From the NCBI RefSeq assembly GCF_030813695.1, contig NZ_JAUSVA010000003.1:233883-297882 (forward strand): 64,000 nt of DNA, written 5' to 3'. Shown here one piece after another: positions 25,870 to 34,161 of the stretch (positions are counted from its first letter, which is position 1; every line of letters starts with the position of its first letter). A program made the translations under genes and the position numbers. The notes under the pieces are model-generated. The model worked only from the letters and a program-made list of their open reading frames with translations. It ran no database searches and was not told where the DNA came from. This DNA comes from Kitasatospora herbaricolor (lineage in GTDB: Bacteria; Actinomycetota; Actinomycetes; Streptomycetales; Streptomycetaceae).

Positions 25870-26649
25870 ATGCCCGGAGGCAGGCTCACCCAGCAGGAAC
25901 GTCAGCAGATCGCGCTGGGACTGGCCGACGGGCTCGCCTACGCCGAGATCGCCCGGCGCCTGGAGCGCCCCACCTCGACCGTCACGCGTGAGGTGATGCG
26001 CAACGGCGGCCCCACCGGCTACCGTTCCGACCTCGCCCACCGTGCCACCGAGCACCGCGCCCACCGGCGCAGGCAGGCCGCACCGCGCGGGACGGAGGCG
26101 CTCCCGCAGGCCCACGGGCGCGATCCGGAGGCCGTGCGCCGGTACGAGGAGGTCTTCACGACCGTCATGATGCAGTCGGGCATGCCCCAGATGACGTCCC
26201 GGGTGATGTCCTGCCTCTGCCTGACCGACAGCGGCAGCCTCACCTCGGCCGAGCTCACCCAGCGCCTCCAGGTCAGCCCGGCGTCCGTCTCCAAGGCGAT
26301 CACGTTCCTGGAGGCCCAGGGCCTCGTCCGGCGGGAGCCCGACGAACGCCGCCGCGAGCGCTACATCGTCGACAACGACATCTGGTACCAGTCGATGATG
26401 GCCAGCGCCCGGTCCACCGCCCAGATAGTCGAAACCGCGCGACAGGGCGTCAGCGTCTTCGGCTCCGCCACCCCGGCCGGCGCCCGCCTCGAAAACATCG
26501 CCCGCTTCCTCGACTTCGTCTCCGAGAGCATCGCCCGCGCCGCGGAACAGGCCCGCGAGATCCTCCACTCGATGCCCGAGGGGACCGCCGAGGGCGCCGC
26601 CGGGCCGGCCCCGGACGGCGGAGCGCCGGCCGTCCCGGACGAGGACTGA
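25870..26649 (+). CDS. GbsR/MarR-family regulator with IS30-type HTH
   Basis: A 259-residue regulator with two DNA-binding parts. Residues 5-45 (LTQQERQQIALGLADGLAYAEIARRLERPTSTVTREVMRNGG) look like the HTH_38 domain at the start of IS30 transposases. Residues 90-190 are a MarR/GbsR winged helix (LTSAELTQRLQVSPASVSKAITFLEAQGLVRRE). The last 25 residues are Gly/Ala/Pro-rich. The ATG follows AAGGAG. It is divergent from the DUF4097-DrrAB unit, which it probably represses. Confidence 0.85.
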   Translation: MPGGRLTQQERQQIALGLADGLAYAEIARRLERPTSTVTREVMRNGGPTGYRSDLAHRATEHRAHRRRQAAPRGTEALPQAHGRDPEAVRRYEEVFTTVMMQSGMPQMTSRVMSCLCLTDSGSLTSAELTQRLQVSPASVSKAITFLEAQGLVRREPDERRRERYIVDNDIWYQSMMASARSTAQIVETARQGVSVFGSATPAGARLENIARFLDFVSESIARAAEQAREILHSMPEGTAEGAAGPAPDGGAPAVPDED

Positions 26650-26685
26650 CCCCCGCGCCGGGCCGGACCGGTCACCGCCGGACGG

Positions 26686-27547
26686 TCAGCGCCGGTGTTC
26701 GGGGGCCGTGCTGCGGGCCGGTGCCGGTCGGCAGGTGGTGTCGGCGGCCAGGATGGTGACGTCGTCGCGCTGCCGGTCGGCACCGTGCTCCTCGACGGCG
26801 AGGTAGAGCGCGCGCACCATCGCGGGCGGGTCGGGCGGGCCCTCGCGCAGGACGGTGGCGACGGTGGCGTCCCCGAGCTGGTGGCCGGCGGCGTTGCGGG
26901 CCTCGGTGAGGCCGTCGGTGCACAGCACCACCAGGTCGCCGCGGGCGAAGGCGGTGCTGCGCACCGACCAGGAGCCCTCCGGTTCGGTGATCAGCGAACC
27001 CACCAGCGGGCCGGTGGCCGCGAGCCGCTCCACCTCGCCCCTCGCTCCTCGCCCCTCGCCCGCCGCAGGAACGGCTCCTCGTGGCCGGCGTTGAGCCGGT
27101 GCAGCGCACCGGCGGCGGGGTCCAGGACGACCACGGCCAGGGTCGCGAATCGTTCGTCCTCGTGGGCCAGCGCCGACCACGCCGCCCGCACGGCCGCCTC
27201 CGGGCCGCGGCCCAGGCGCAGCGCCGCCAGGGCCGCGCACTTGACCTGGGCGGCGAGCAGTCCGGCCTGGACGCCGTGGCCGGCGATGTCGCCCTGGAGC
27301 AGGGCGGTGGCGCCGCCGGGCAGGGCGACGGTGTCGAGGAAGTCCCCGGCGATCAGTCCTTCGGCGGCGACGGTGCCGCCGTGGCTGCGCACGGCAGGGC
27401 CGTGCGGTTGATGTCGTCGCGGGCGTCCAGCGCGCCGGGGGCGGTGACTGCGGCGATCGCGACGGCGGAGCCGAGGCCGCCCCAGAGCAGGCCGGCGGGT
27501 GTGGGCCGGCCGGGGCGGCGTCGGCCCGGCCGGAGCGTTCCGATCAT
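26686..27547 (-). pseudogene. Broken SpoIIE-type (PP2C) phosphatase gene
   Basis: The gene starts at 27547 with a membrane segment (LLWGGLGSAVAIAAV) and is broken twice. Near 27385-27395 the frame slips, so that the PP2C domain (GLIAGDFLDTVALPGGATALLQGDIAGHG) is read in a second frame. Near 27033-27060 a 14-bp stretch CCTCGCCCCTCGCT is duplicated in tandem; this shifts EEPFLRRARG into a third frame, where VERLAATGPLVGSLI...DDVTILAAD completes the domain. Removing one copy restores the frame exactly. The part between the membrane segment and the domain also seems deleted. It is probably inactive. Confidence 0.75.
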
Positions 27548-27874
27548 CGCGTGCGGCTCCCTCGCGGGTGCAGCCGGGCGGGCGTCGGGGACCGGGCGCC
27601 CTCGAACCGGGCGTCGGGACGGCCGCCGGGGCCGCGGCGACCGCGTGCGGCCGCCGCTCCAAGCCCAGGGACGGCGGATCGGGACCGGGCCGGGCCCAAG
27701 GTCCCGACCCGGCGGGCCGCAAGGACCGGGACCGGGCACAGGGCCGCCGCCGCGGCGACCCGGCCGTCCGTCAGGTTCTCGATCGTGCAGACGGCCGGCT
27801 CCCGGGGGTTCGGCCCCGCCCTGGTCGCGAAGCCGGGCCCGATCGCCTCCGTGGTGACCGGGCCCGGGCCCAAG
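27548..27874. other. Spacer without supported gene
   Basis: A frame of 109 codons is open leftward here (27544-27873) but it has no ribosome site, no family likeness and Arg/Pro/Ala-rich composition. I see no gene. Degenerate inverted blocks of GGTCCCGACC/GGACCGGGAC occur near 27680-27740. Confidence 0.35.
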
Positions 27875-28483
27875 TCACCGCTCGCCGGACTTCCCGGTGG
27901 GTGGCAGGGGGCGCTTGTAGTAGCGCCAGGGGAACCATCCGGCGCCGACGGGGATCCAACCCTCGGTCTCCATGCGGCGGTGGCGGGCGCCGGCGGCGAG
28001 GGTGACGCGGCAGTGCTCCCAGGGGTGTTCGGAGGCCTCCACCTCGTGGAACCAGGCTCCGTAGCCGACCAGGTGCCAGCCGTCGCGGCCGGCCTCCGCG
28101 AGGGCGGCCATCTCGTTGAAGGCGGTGAGCGGGGTCAGGACGCGGCGTTCGGGGCCGTCGGGGCCGGGGCCGGTGGGGTCGGGCGGGGCGGCGTTCGCGC
28201 CCTTGTCGGTGAAGCGCTGCTGGGCGGCCTGGCGGCTGACCCCCAGGACCCGTCCGACGGTGTCCCAGCTGTGGCCGGCGGCCCGGGCACCCTGGACGGC
28301 CTCGCGCAGCAGCCGGCTGGTCTCCTCGGCGCCGACCCGGGTGGCGTCCACCAGGCGCAGGTAGCCGGCGGGGTCGTGTTCGAGGGAGTCGGCCAGGCCT
28401 TCGGGGGCGGCGAGGACGGTGGCGGCGATCCCTTCCCGGATCCGGGTGATCTCCTGCGGGCTGAGCAGCGGTCCGTCGTTCAT
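27875..28483 (-). CDS. Helix-turn-helix protein, unknown function
   Basis: A 202-residue protein. Near residues 70-95, SWDTVGRVLGVSRQAAQQRF is a typical helix-turn-helix found in small actinobacterial regulators. The C-terminal half (GWHLVGYGAWFHEVEASEHPWEHCRVTL, RRMETEGWIPVGAGWFPWRYYKRPLP) is Trp-rich and unrecognised. The ATG overlaps the stop of the upstream small membrane gene (ATGA), so both are one unit, and the two dyads upstream are probable binding sites. Confidence 0.78.
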   Translation of the reverse strand: MNDGPLLSPQEITRIREGIAATVLAAPEGLADSLEHDPAGYLRLVDATRVGAEETSRLLREAVQGARAAGHSWDTVGRVLGVSRQAAQQRFTDKGANAAPPDPTGPGPDGPERRVLTPLTAFNEMAALAEAGRDGWHLVGYGAWFHEVEASEHPWEHCRVTLAAGARHRRMETEGWIPVGAGWFPWRYYKRPLPPTGKSGER

Positions 28484-28806
28484 CGCGTGGCGCTCGCGGG
28501 GGTGTCGGGGCGCAGGGGTTCGAGGCGGTCGAGGGTCTCCTGGTCGCGGCGGGCCCGGTCCGTGGGGCGGGTTGCGGCGGCGCCGGTCGTGGCCCCGGCC
28601 CTCCGGTGGGCGACCAGGGCGCCGGCCGCGGCGACGAGCGCGAGGTCCGCCCCGATCAGGGCGATCGTTGCGGGCGTTGCGAGCCGGTCGGCGAACAGGC
28701 CGGTGAGGGCGGGCAGGACCGCCGTCAGCGGGAGGAGGGCCGGCAGGGCGGCGGAGGCTGGGGCGGGCGCGGGTCGGGCCGCCGTCGTCGGCGTCAGGAT
28801 CGGCAT
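28480..28806 (-). CDS. Small membrane protein
   Basis: A 108-residue protein with two hydrophobic segments (LPALLPLTAVLPALTGLFAD and ATIALIGADLALVAAAGALVAH) and a charged, Arg-rich C-terminal tail. I do not recognise it. Its ATG comes directly after the promoter-proximal dyad, so the message may be leaderless. Confidence 0.6.
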   Translation of the reverse strand: MPILTPTTAARPAPAPASAALPALLPLTAVLPALTGLFADRLATPATIALIGADLALVAAAGALVAHRRAGATTGAAATRPTDRARRDQETLDRLEPLRPDTPASATR

Positions 28807-28807
28807 G

Positions 28808-28856
28808 TGTCAAGGAAACCTTGACACCCTCGCCCTTGTCAAGACTTCCTTGACAA
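28808..28856. promoter_or_regulatory. Paired TGTCAAGG dyads at promoter
   Basis: Two palindromes share the same half-site: TGTCAAGGAAACCTTGACA (28808-28826, perfect 8-bp arms) and TTGTCAAG-N5-CTTGACAA (28836-28856, perfect 8-bp arms). They cover the TTGACA-like promoter elements of the small membrane / HTH unit. Confidence 0.6.
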
Positions 28857-29052
28857 GGGCGAGGTGGCGGGGATCCCTACCGGCCGGGCCTGCTGACAGG
28901 CCGTCCGGACAAGCTGACGGAACGACGGGCCGACGGGCCGACGGGGGCCCTCCGCCCCCGGCCCGCCCCGGCGCGGCGGGTGCGGCGCGGCGCGTACGGC
29001 GGGTGCGGCGCGTACGGCGGGTGCGGCGGGAGACGCAGGTCACATCCGCCCG
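28857..29052. other. Spacer with short repeats
   Basis: No gene. At 28975-29035 the unit GTGCGGCGCGTACGGCGG recurs imperfectly. Confidence 0.35.
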
Positions 29053-29079
29053 TGTCACAGGGAGCGGCGCTGTCTCGTC
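29053..29079 (+). promoter_or_regulatory. ECF41-type promoter
   Basis: TGTCACA (29053-29059), a 16-bp spacer and CGTC (29076-29079) match the promoter known for ECF41 sigma factors (TGTCACA-n16-CGTC). It lies 43 bp before the AhpD-like gene, the classic target next to an ECF41 gene, which is indeed found downstream. Confidence 0.8.
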
Positions 29080-29122
29080 CCAGGAACGAGACCCACCGAC
29101 GACGACCCCGAAGGAGCACCCC

Positions 29123-29596
29123 ATGGACGCGCGACTGGACTACTTCGCCGACCCGACCGCCGGCAAGGTCCTCAAGCACTTCATGTCGGCGGGCAGGATC
29201 CTCAAGGACTCGCCGCTGCCCGCCGCGACGCAGGAGCTGGTGGCGCTGCGGGTCAGCCAGATCAACGGCTGCGCCGTCTGCATCGACATGCACAGCAAGG
29301 ACGCCGCGGCCGCCGGCGAGAGCGCGGTGCGCCTGCACCTGGTGGCGGCGTGGCGGGAGGCCACCGTCTTCACCGGGCCCGAGCGGGCCGCGCTGGAGCT
29401 GGCGGAGCAGGGAACCCGGATCGCGGACGCGGGCGGCGGGGTCAGCGACGAGGTGTGGGCGCGGGCCGCCGGGCACTTCGACCAGGAGCAGCTGACCGCC
29501 CTGGTCGTGCTGATCTCGTTCATGAACACGGCGAACCGGCTGAACGTCATCGCCCGTCAGCCGGCCGGCAGTTACCGGGCCGGCCAGTTCCACTGA
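29123..29596 (+). CDS. AhpD-like carboxymuconolactone decarboxylase-family protein
   Basis: A 157-residue all-helical protein of the CMD/AhpD family. The redox motif is intact: E38, C50-x-x-C53 and H57 (QINGCAVCIDMHSKD). Such proteins reduce peroxides or act as disulfide reductants. The genes stand as the standard target of ECF41 sigma factors. AAGGAG precedes the ATG by 8 nt. Confidence 0.9.
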   Translation: MDARLDYFADPTAGKVLKHFMSAGRILKDSPLPAATQELVALRVSQINGCAVCIDMHSKDAAAAGESAVRLHLVAAWREATVFTGPERAALELAEQGTRIADAGGGVSDEVWARAAGHFDQEQLTALVVLISFMNTANRLNVIARQPAGSYRAGQFH

Positions 29597-29751
29597 GCAC
29601 CGCGCGCCCGGGGGGCGCGCCGCCGGAGGGCCGGCGGGCCCCGGGCCGTCGGGCACTACGCTGACCTGCCGGCGGGCTGCACCCGGTCGTGGAGGACGGC
29701 ACGCGCCGACCGGCCCGGCCGGACGGGACACTTCGGGGAAGGGGAGCCCGC

Positions 29752-30702
29752 GTGAGCAAGGTCGAGGAGTTCGAGGAGCTGCGGCCGCTGCTGTTCTCGA
29801 TCGCCTACCGGATCCTGGGCAGCGTGAGCGAGGCCGAGGACGCGGTGCAGGAGACCTGGCTGCGCTTCGACGGGTCGGCGACCCGGCCCGTGTCGGTCAA
29901 GGCCTTCCTGTCGGCCGCCGTCACCCGGATCTCGATCGACGTGCTGCGCTCGGCGCGGATGCGGCGCGAGGAGTACGTCGGGCCGTGGTTCCCCGAGCCG
30001 CTGCTGAGCGACCCGTACCAGGACCCGGCGCGCTCCGCGGAGCTGGCCGACTCGGTGTCGATGGCGGCGCTGCTCCTGCTGGAGCGGCTCAGCCCGCTGG
30101 AGCGGGCGGTGTTCCTGCTGCGGGAGGTGTTCGGCTTCGGGTTCGAGGAGATCGCCGCGGCGGTGGAGCGTTCGCAGGCGGCGTGCCGGCAGTTGCTGGT
30201 GCGGGCCCGGCGGCACATGGCGGCCGGGCGGCCGCGGTTCGCGGCGGACCGTCAGGAGCGGCAGGAGCTGGCGGCCCGGTTCTTCGAGGCGCTGAAGGAC
30301 GGCGACGTGGACGGGCTGCGGCAACTGCTGGCCGCCGACGTGCAGTTGGTCGGGGACGGCGGCGGCCGGGCCCCGCAGCTGGCCAGGGCCGTCACCGGCG
30401 CGCAGAACGTGGCCCGGCTGCTGGCCGGCGTCCTGCCCCGGCTGTTCCAGGTCGAGGTGACGCTGGAGCAGCACGAGGTCAACGGCCAGCCCGGGGCGAT
30501 CTTCCGCGACCGGGAGGGCCGGATCCTGCAGACCATGGTCCTCGACGTGCTCGACGGGCGGATCCAGGCCGTCCGCGCGGTGAGCAACCCCGACAAGCTC
30601 GGCCACCTCGGACCGGTCGCCGACGCCTGGGCCCTGGACCGTGAGATGAAGCAGGCCCGCCGGCCCCGCCCGCTGACCCCGCCCGCCGGCCCCGCCCGCT
30701 GA
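29752..30702 (+). CDS. ECF41-type sigma factor (SigJ-like)
   Basis: A 316-residue sigma factor. Region 2 (LRPLLFSIAYRILGSVSEAEDAVQETWLRF) and region 4 (LSPLERAVFLLREVFGFGFEEIAAAV) are followed by a SnoaL-like C-terminal domain that controls activity in this group. ECF41 hallmarks are present: the linker motif WFPEPL, GDGGGR in the extension and NPDKL near the end. No anti-sigma gene is needed or seen. The GTG at 29752 follows GGGGAG. It probably drives the promoter at 29053-29079. Confidence 0.92.
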   Translation: MSKVEEFEELRPLLFSIAYRILGSVSEAEDAVQETWLRFDGSATRPVSVKAFLSAAVTRISIDVLRSARMRREEYVGPWFPEPLLSDPYQDPARSAELADSVSMAALLLLERLSPLERAVFLLREVFGFGFEEIAAAVERSQAACRQLLVRARRHMAAGRPRFAADRQERQELAARFFEALKDGDVDGLRQLLAADVQLVGDGGGRAPQLARAVTGAQNVARLLAGVLPRLFQVEVTLEQHEVNGQPGAIFRDREGRILQTMVLDVLDGRIQAVRAVSNPDKLGHLGPVADAWALDREMKQARRPRPLTPPAGPAR

Positions 30703-30761
30703 CCCCGTCCGCAGGAACCGGACGCAGGAACCGCGCGGACGTGGCCGCCCCGCCCCCGTGC

Positions 30762-31961
30762 TCAGCCCGCCGCGAGGGGCGGGTCCTGCGGCCGGGGCGG
30801 GGCCTGGACCGGGGCCTGGGCCGGGTCCGGGGCCGGGGTGCGGGTGCCGCGCGGGTGTCCGGTGGCCGCCCGCAGGGTCACCGCGGCCGCGGCCCCCGCG
30901 AGCAGACCGCAGGTCAGGGCGGCCGGCACGCCGCTGCCGAGGCCCGCGGCCAGTTGCAGCAGCCCGCGGCCCGGGATCCTCGCGTCCAGCGGCATCCGCG
31001 TCAGCCGGCCGGCCAGCAGACCGAGGACGGTCGCGCAGACCGCGCCCACCGCCATCGCCGGCACCGTGACCCTGGTGAGCAGGGCGGGCAGCCTCCGCAG
31101 GGCGCACCACACCACGACGAGCAGCACCAGGTCGGGGCAGCGGTACAGCAGCCAGTCGCCGTCCGGGGCGCCCGCCGGGGCCGCCCAGGCGCCCAGCACC
31201 AGCCACTCGCGCAGGAGTTCACCCGGTTCGGAGAGGAGTCCCCCGCCGAGGGCGGCGGTCTGCAGGGCGGCGGCGACCGGCTGGTAGGAGAGGACCACCA
31301 GGGACAGCGCGACCACGCCCGTCCCGGCGGTGGCGGACAGGCGGGCGGCGCGCGCCGGGACGGCCTGCCGCGGCAGCGGGCCGGCGCCCTGCGCGGTGAT
31401 CCGCGCCACCGACACGGTCACGGCCGCAGTGAGCAGCCCCAGCAGCACCAGCAGTTGCTGTCCCGAGGCGATGACACCGGCCAGCTGCGGCAGGAAGCGG
31501 TAACTGCCGTGCCCCGTCGCGGCGATCAGCCACGGCGCGGAGACGGTCACCGCGAGCGTGCCGGCCACCGGTGCCCAGGCCCACAGGGCGAGCAGCGCCG
31601 CCGTCGTGCGGCCGCGCACCGGCGGCAGCCGGCGGAGCAGGAACAGCGCCCCGGGGACGAAGAAGGCGAGGAGCGCGCCGTAGCGGATCTGCATCGCGGT
31701 GCTCCAGAGCGAGAGGTAGCGGGCGCCGGTGACGCCCGCGCCGCCGCCCGGGCCGGGCTCGGTGCCGAGCCGGACGCCGGGCGGCGGGTCGTAGGACCAG
31801 GGGGCGAGCCAGTGGTCGAGGTCGACGGCGCCCTGCCCGCCGAAGACGCCGCTGCTGCCCGGCAGGCGCAGCGCCTGTGTGCTCGCTCCCGCCCACCAGA
31901 GCAGTGCGGTGAGCAGCAGCCCCCCGACGAGTGCCGGTATCGCCGCGCGGCGGTAGGTCAT
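30762..31961 (-). CDS. Polytopic membrane protein, unknown
   Basis: A 399-residue integral membrane protein with about eight to nine hydrophobic segments (IPALVGGLLLTALLWWAG, YGALLAFFVPGALFLL, LLVLLGLLTAAVTVSVA, LVLLVVVWCALRRL, VPAALTCGLLAGAAAAVTL). The region GARYLSLWSTAMQIRYGALLAFF is likely periplasmic. The tail is Pro-rich. I do not recognise a family. ATG at 31961 chosen because it starts next to the first helix. Confidence 0.75.
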   Translation of the reverse strand: MTYRRAAIPALVGGLLLTALLWWAGASTQALRLPGSSGVFGGQGAVDLDHWLAPWSYDPPPGVRLGTEPGPGGGAGVTGARYLSLWSTAMQIRYGALLAFFVPGALFLLRRLPPVRGRTTAALLALWAWAPVAGTLAVTVSAPWLIAATGHGSYRFLPQLAGVIASGQQLLVLLGLLTAAVTVSVARITAQGAGPLPRQAVPARAARLSATAGTGVVALSLVVLSYQPVAAALQTAALGGGLLSEPGELLREWLVLGAWAAPAGAPDGDWLLYRCPDLVLLVVVWCALRRLPALLTRVTVPAMAVGAVCATVLGLLAGRLTRMPLDARIPGRGLLQLAAGLGSGVPAALTCGLLAGAAAAVTLRAATGHPRGTRTPAPDPAQAPVQAPPRPQDPPLAAG

Positions 31962-32318
31962 GGTGTTCTCGGTCCCCGTCCTGCTGGGCACTCGGGTGTC
32001 GGCCCAGGTCGGGTGAGATTACGGGACGCCGCCCACGGCCCGGCGGTGCGGGGGTGCCGGGGGCGGGGCGAGCGGGGGGCGGGAACGGGACGAGCGGGGG
32101 CGGGGGCGGGACGGGGCGCCGATCCGCCGAACAGCTGACATCGCGTCGGCGGGACGTGGCGTTGCCCCGTGCCGCCGCGTGGCCCGGGCAGGGTCGGTGG
32201 GTGGAGCGGGCGCCGGCCGCGCGGCCGGGCCCCCGGGGCCCGGGGCGGCGGCGGGGGGTGTCGGCCCCGACCACCAGGCGCGGGCCCGGCGGGCCCGCAG
32301 GACGGAAGGACGTGACGG
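31962..32318. other. Divergent promoter region
   Basis: 357 bp between the divergent membrane-protein and MFS genes, no gene seen. ACAGCTGACATCGCGTCGGCGGGACGTGGCG (about 32135-32160) is the least GC-rich stretch and could hold a promoter. Confidence 0.3.
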
Positions 32319-33944
32319 ATGGCAGGCCGGCGGCCCGATCCCACCAGCACGCAGGGGCTCTCGCAGGGCGCGGCGCCCGTCGCGGCCAACCAGTCGCTGA
32401 CGCTGGCGGCGATGCTGTTCGCGGTGTCGATGACGTTCATCGACCAGACGATCGTGTCGATCGCCGCGCCGGACATCATCCGTGAGCTGGGCCTGTCGGC
32501 GGTGGGGATGCAGTGGGTGGTGAACGCCTATCTGCTGTCGCTGGCGGCGTTCTTCGCGCTGGGCGGGCGGCTGGCGGACGTGCTGGGCCACAAGCGGATG
32601 ATGCTGGTCGGGACGCTGACCTTCGTGATCGCCTCCGCGCTGTGCGGGGCGGTGCCCTCGGGCGGGGGCGCGGAGACCTGGCTGATCTGCTTCCGGGCGG
32701 TGCAGGGCCTGGGGGCGGCGCTGATGTTCCCGGCGGCGCTCGCGGTGGTGGTGGAGGTGTTCCCGGTGGAGCGGCGCGGGGGGGCGCTGGCGCTGTTCTT
32801 CGGGGTGGCGGGCGGCCTGACGGCGATCGGCCCGCTGCTCGGCGGCTGGCTGACCTCCTGGACCTGGCGGGCGATCTTCTGGGTCAACGTGCCGGTGGCG
32901 GTGGTCGCGGTGGTGCTGACGGTGCTGGCCGGGATCCGCAACACCGCGCGCCGGGAGCCGGTCGACTGGAGGGGCGCGTTCCTGGTGGCCGCCGGCATGG
33001 GGCTGAGCGTGCTGGGCCTGCAGCAGGCGGCGGCCTGGGGCTGGGACAGCTGGGCGACGTGGCTGTGCATCGTCGGGGGCCTGCTGGTGCTGGTGGTGTT
33101 CGGGCTGGTGGAGTTGCGCACCGAGCATCCGCTGATCAAGCTGCGGGTCTTCGCCGACCGGGCGTTCGCGGCGGACAACGCGGTGCTGTTCTTCGCCATG
33201 ATCGCCTTCGTCCCGGTGTTCTTCTTCGCGTCGGTCTACGCGCAGGTGGCGCTGGACCAGTCCCCCAACGAGGCGGGCCTGTACCTGCTGGTCTTCTTCG
33301 CCGGCTTCGCCCCCGGCTCGCAGATCGGCGGGCGGATGCTGGACCGGCGCGGCGCGCGCCCGCCGATGCTGCTGGGCACGGCGGTGTCCGCGGTCGGCTT
33401 CGCGCTCTGGGCCTCGAAGATCACCGACCTGTCGCTGGGCGCGCAGTGGCCGTACATCGTGCTGGCGGGCGCGGGCATCGGGCTGCTGCTGACGCCGGCC
33501 TCCACCGACGCGGTCAACCGCTCGATCGACGCCTCCTACGGCGAGGTCACCGGGATCACCCAGACCGTGCGCAACTACTCCGCCAGCCTGGGCCTGGCGG
33601 TGCTGGGCACCGTCCTGCTGAACGGCACCGTCCGCAACGTGCAGCGGACCCTGGTCGACAACGGCGTGCCGGCCGACACCGCGCACCAGGTCGCCGACGG
33701 CATCACCGGGAGCATCACCGGCCACGGCTCCGGCGGGCAGAGCCCGGTCACCGGCGCCGGCAGCGCCCTGCTGGACGCCGTCCGGCACGACTTCGCCGAG
33801 GCGAACGGCCCCGTGCTGTACGGCATGGCGGCCGCCCTGGCGGTGGCCTTCCTGTGCGCGCTGCTGCATCCCGGCACCCGGGTCACCGCCACCACCGGCG
33901 CGCCCGCGGGCGCCGCCGCCCGCGAGAGCGGGAAGCCGGCCTGA
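32319..33944 (+). CDS. MFS transporter, 14-helix EmrB/QacA type
   Basis: A 541-residue exporter of the DHA2 family: motif D1 region TFIDQTIVSIAAPDI in helix 1, motif A GGRLADVLGHKRM and motif C GLTAIGPLLGGWL in helix 5, and about 14 hydrophobic segments. It probably exports a drug-like compound with protons. It begins with a 25-residue polar tail. ATG at 32319 follows GGAAGGACGTGACGG. No cognate regulator is adjacent. Confidence 0.9.
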   Translation: MAGRRPDPTSTQGLSQGAAPVAANQSLTLAAMLFAVSMTFIDQTIVSIAAPDIIRELGLSAVGMQWVVNAYLLSLAAFFALGGRLADVLGHKRMMLVGTLTFVIASALCGAVPSGGGAETWLICFRAVQGLGAALMFPAALAVVVEVFPVERRGGALALFFGVAGGLTAIGPLLGGWLTSWTWRAIFWVNVPVAVVAVVLTVLAGIRNTARREPVDWRGAFLVAAGMGLSVLGLQQAAAWGWDSWATWLCIVGGLLVLVVFGLVELRTEHPLIKLRVFADRAFAADNAVLFFAMIAFVPVFFFASVYAQVALDQSPNEAGLYLLVFFAGFAPGSQIGGRMLDRRGARPPMLLGTAVSAVGFALWASKITDLSLGAQWPYIVLAGAGIGLLLTPASTDAVNRSIDASYGEVTGITQTVRNYSASLGLAVLGTVLLNGTVRNVQRTLVDNGVPADTAHQVADGITGSITGHGSGGQSPVTGAGSALLDAVRHDFAEANGPVLYGMAAALAVAFLCALLHPGTRVTATTGAPAGAAARESGKPA

Positions 33945-34161
33945 CCGTACGCCGGCGGCCGGCACCCGGCCTGGACGCCCACGGCCCCGGCTCCCCCGGC
34001 CTGGGCTCCCCCGTCCGGGGCCGCCGGGACGGTCCGCCGGCCGGCGCCCGAGGCGGAATTCTTTCGGAAATGATCAATTCCAGCAGGCGCCTGACGTGGC
34101 ATCAGTTCACCCCCTAGCCTGGCGCCTGCCATCGCCCGATCAACTCCGAGGGGGGCGACGT

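Noticed and set aside
25870..26000. IS30 transposase fragment
   Set aside because: The IS30-like HTH is in frame with a full MarR/GbsR domain and has a proper start; no inverted repeats or DDE domain are seen.
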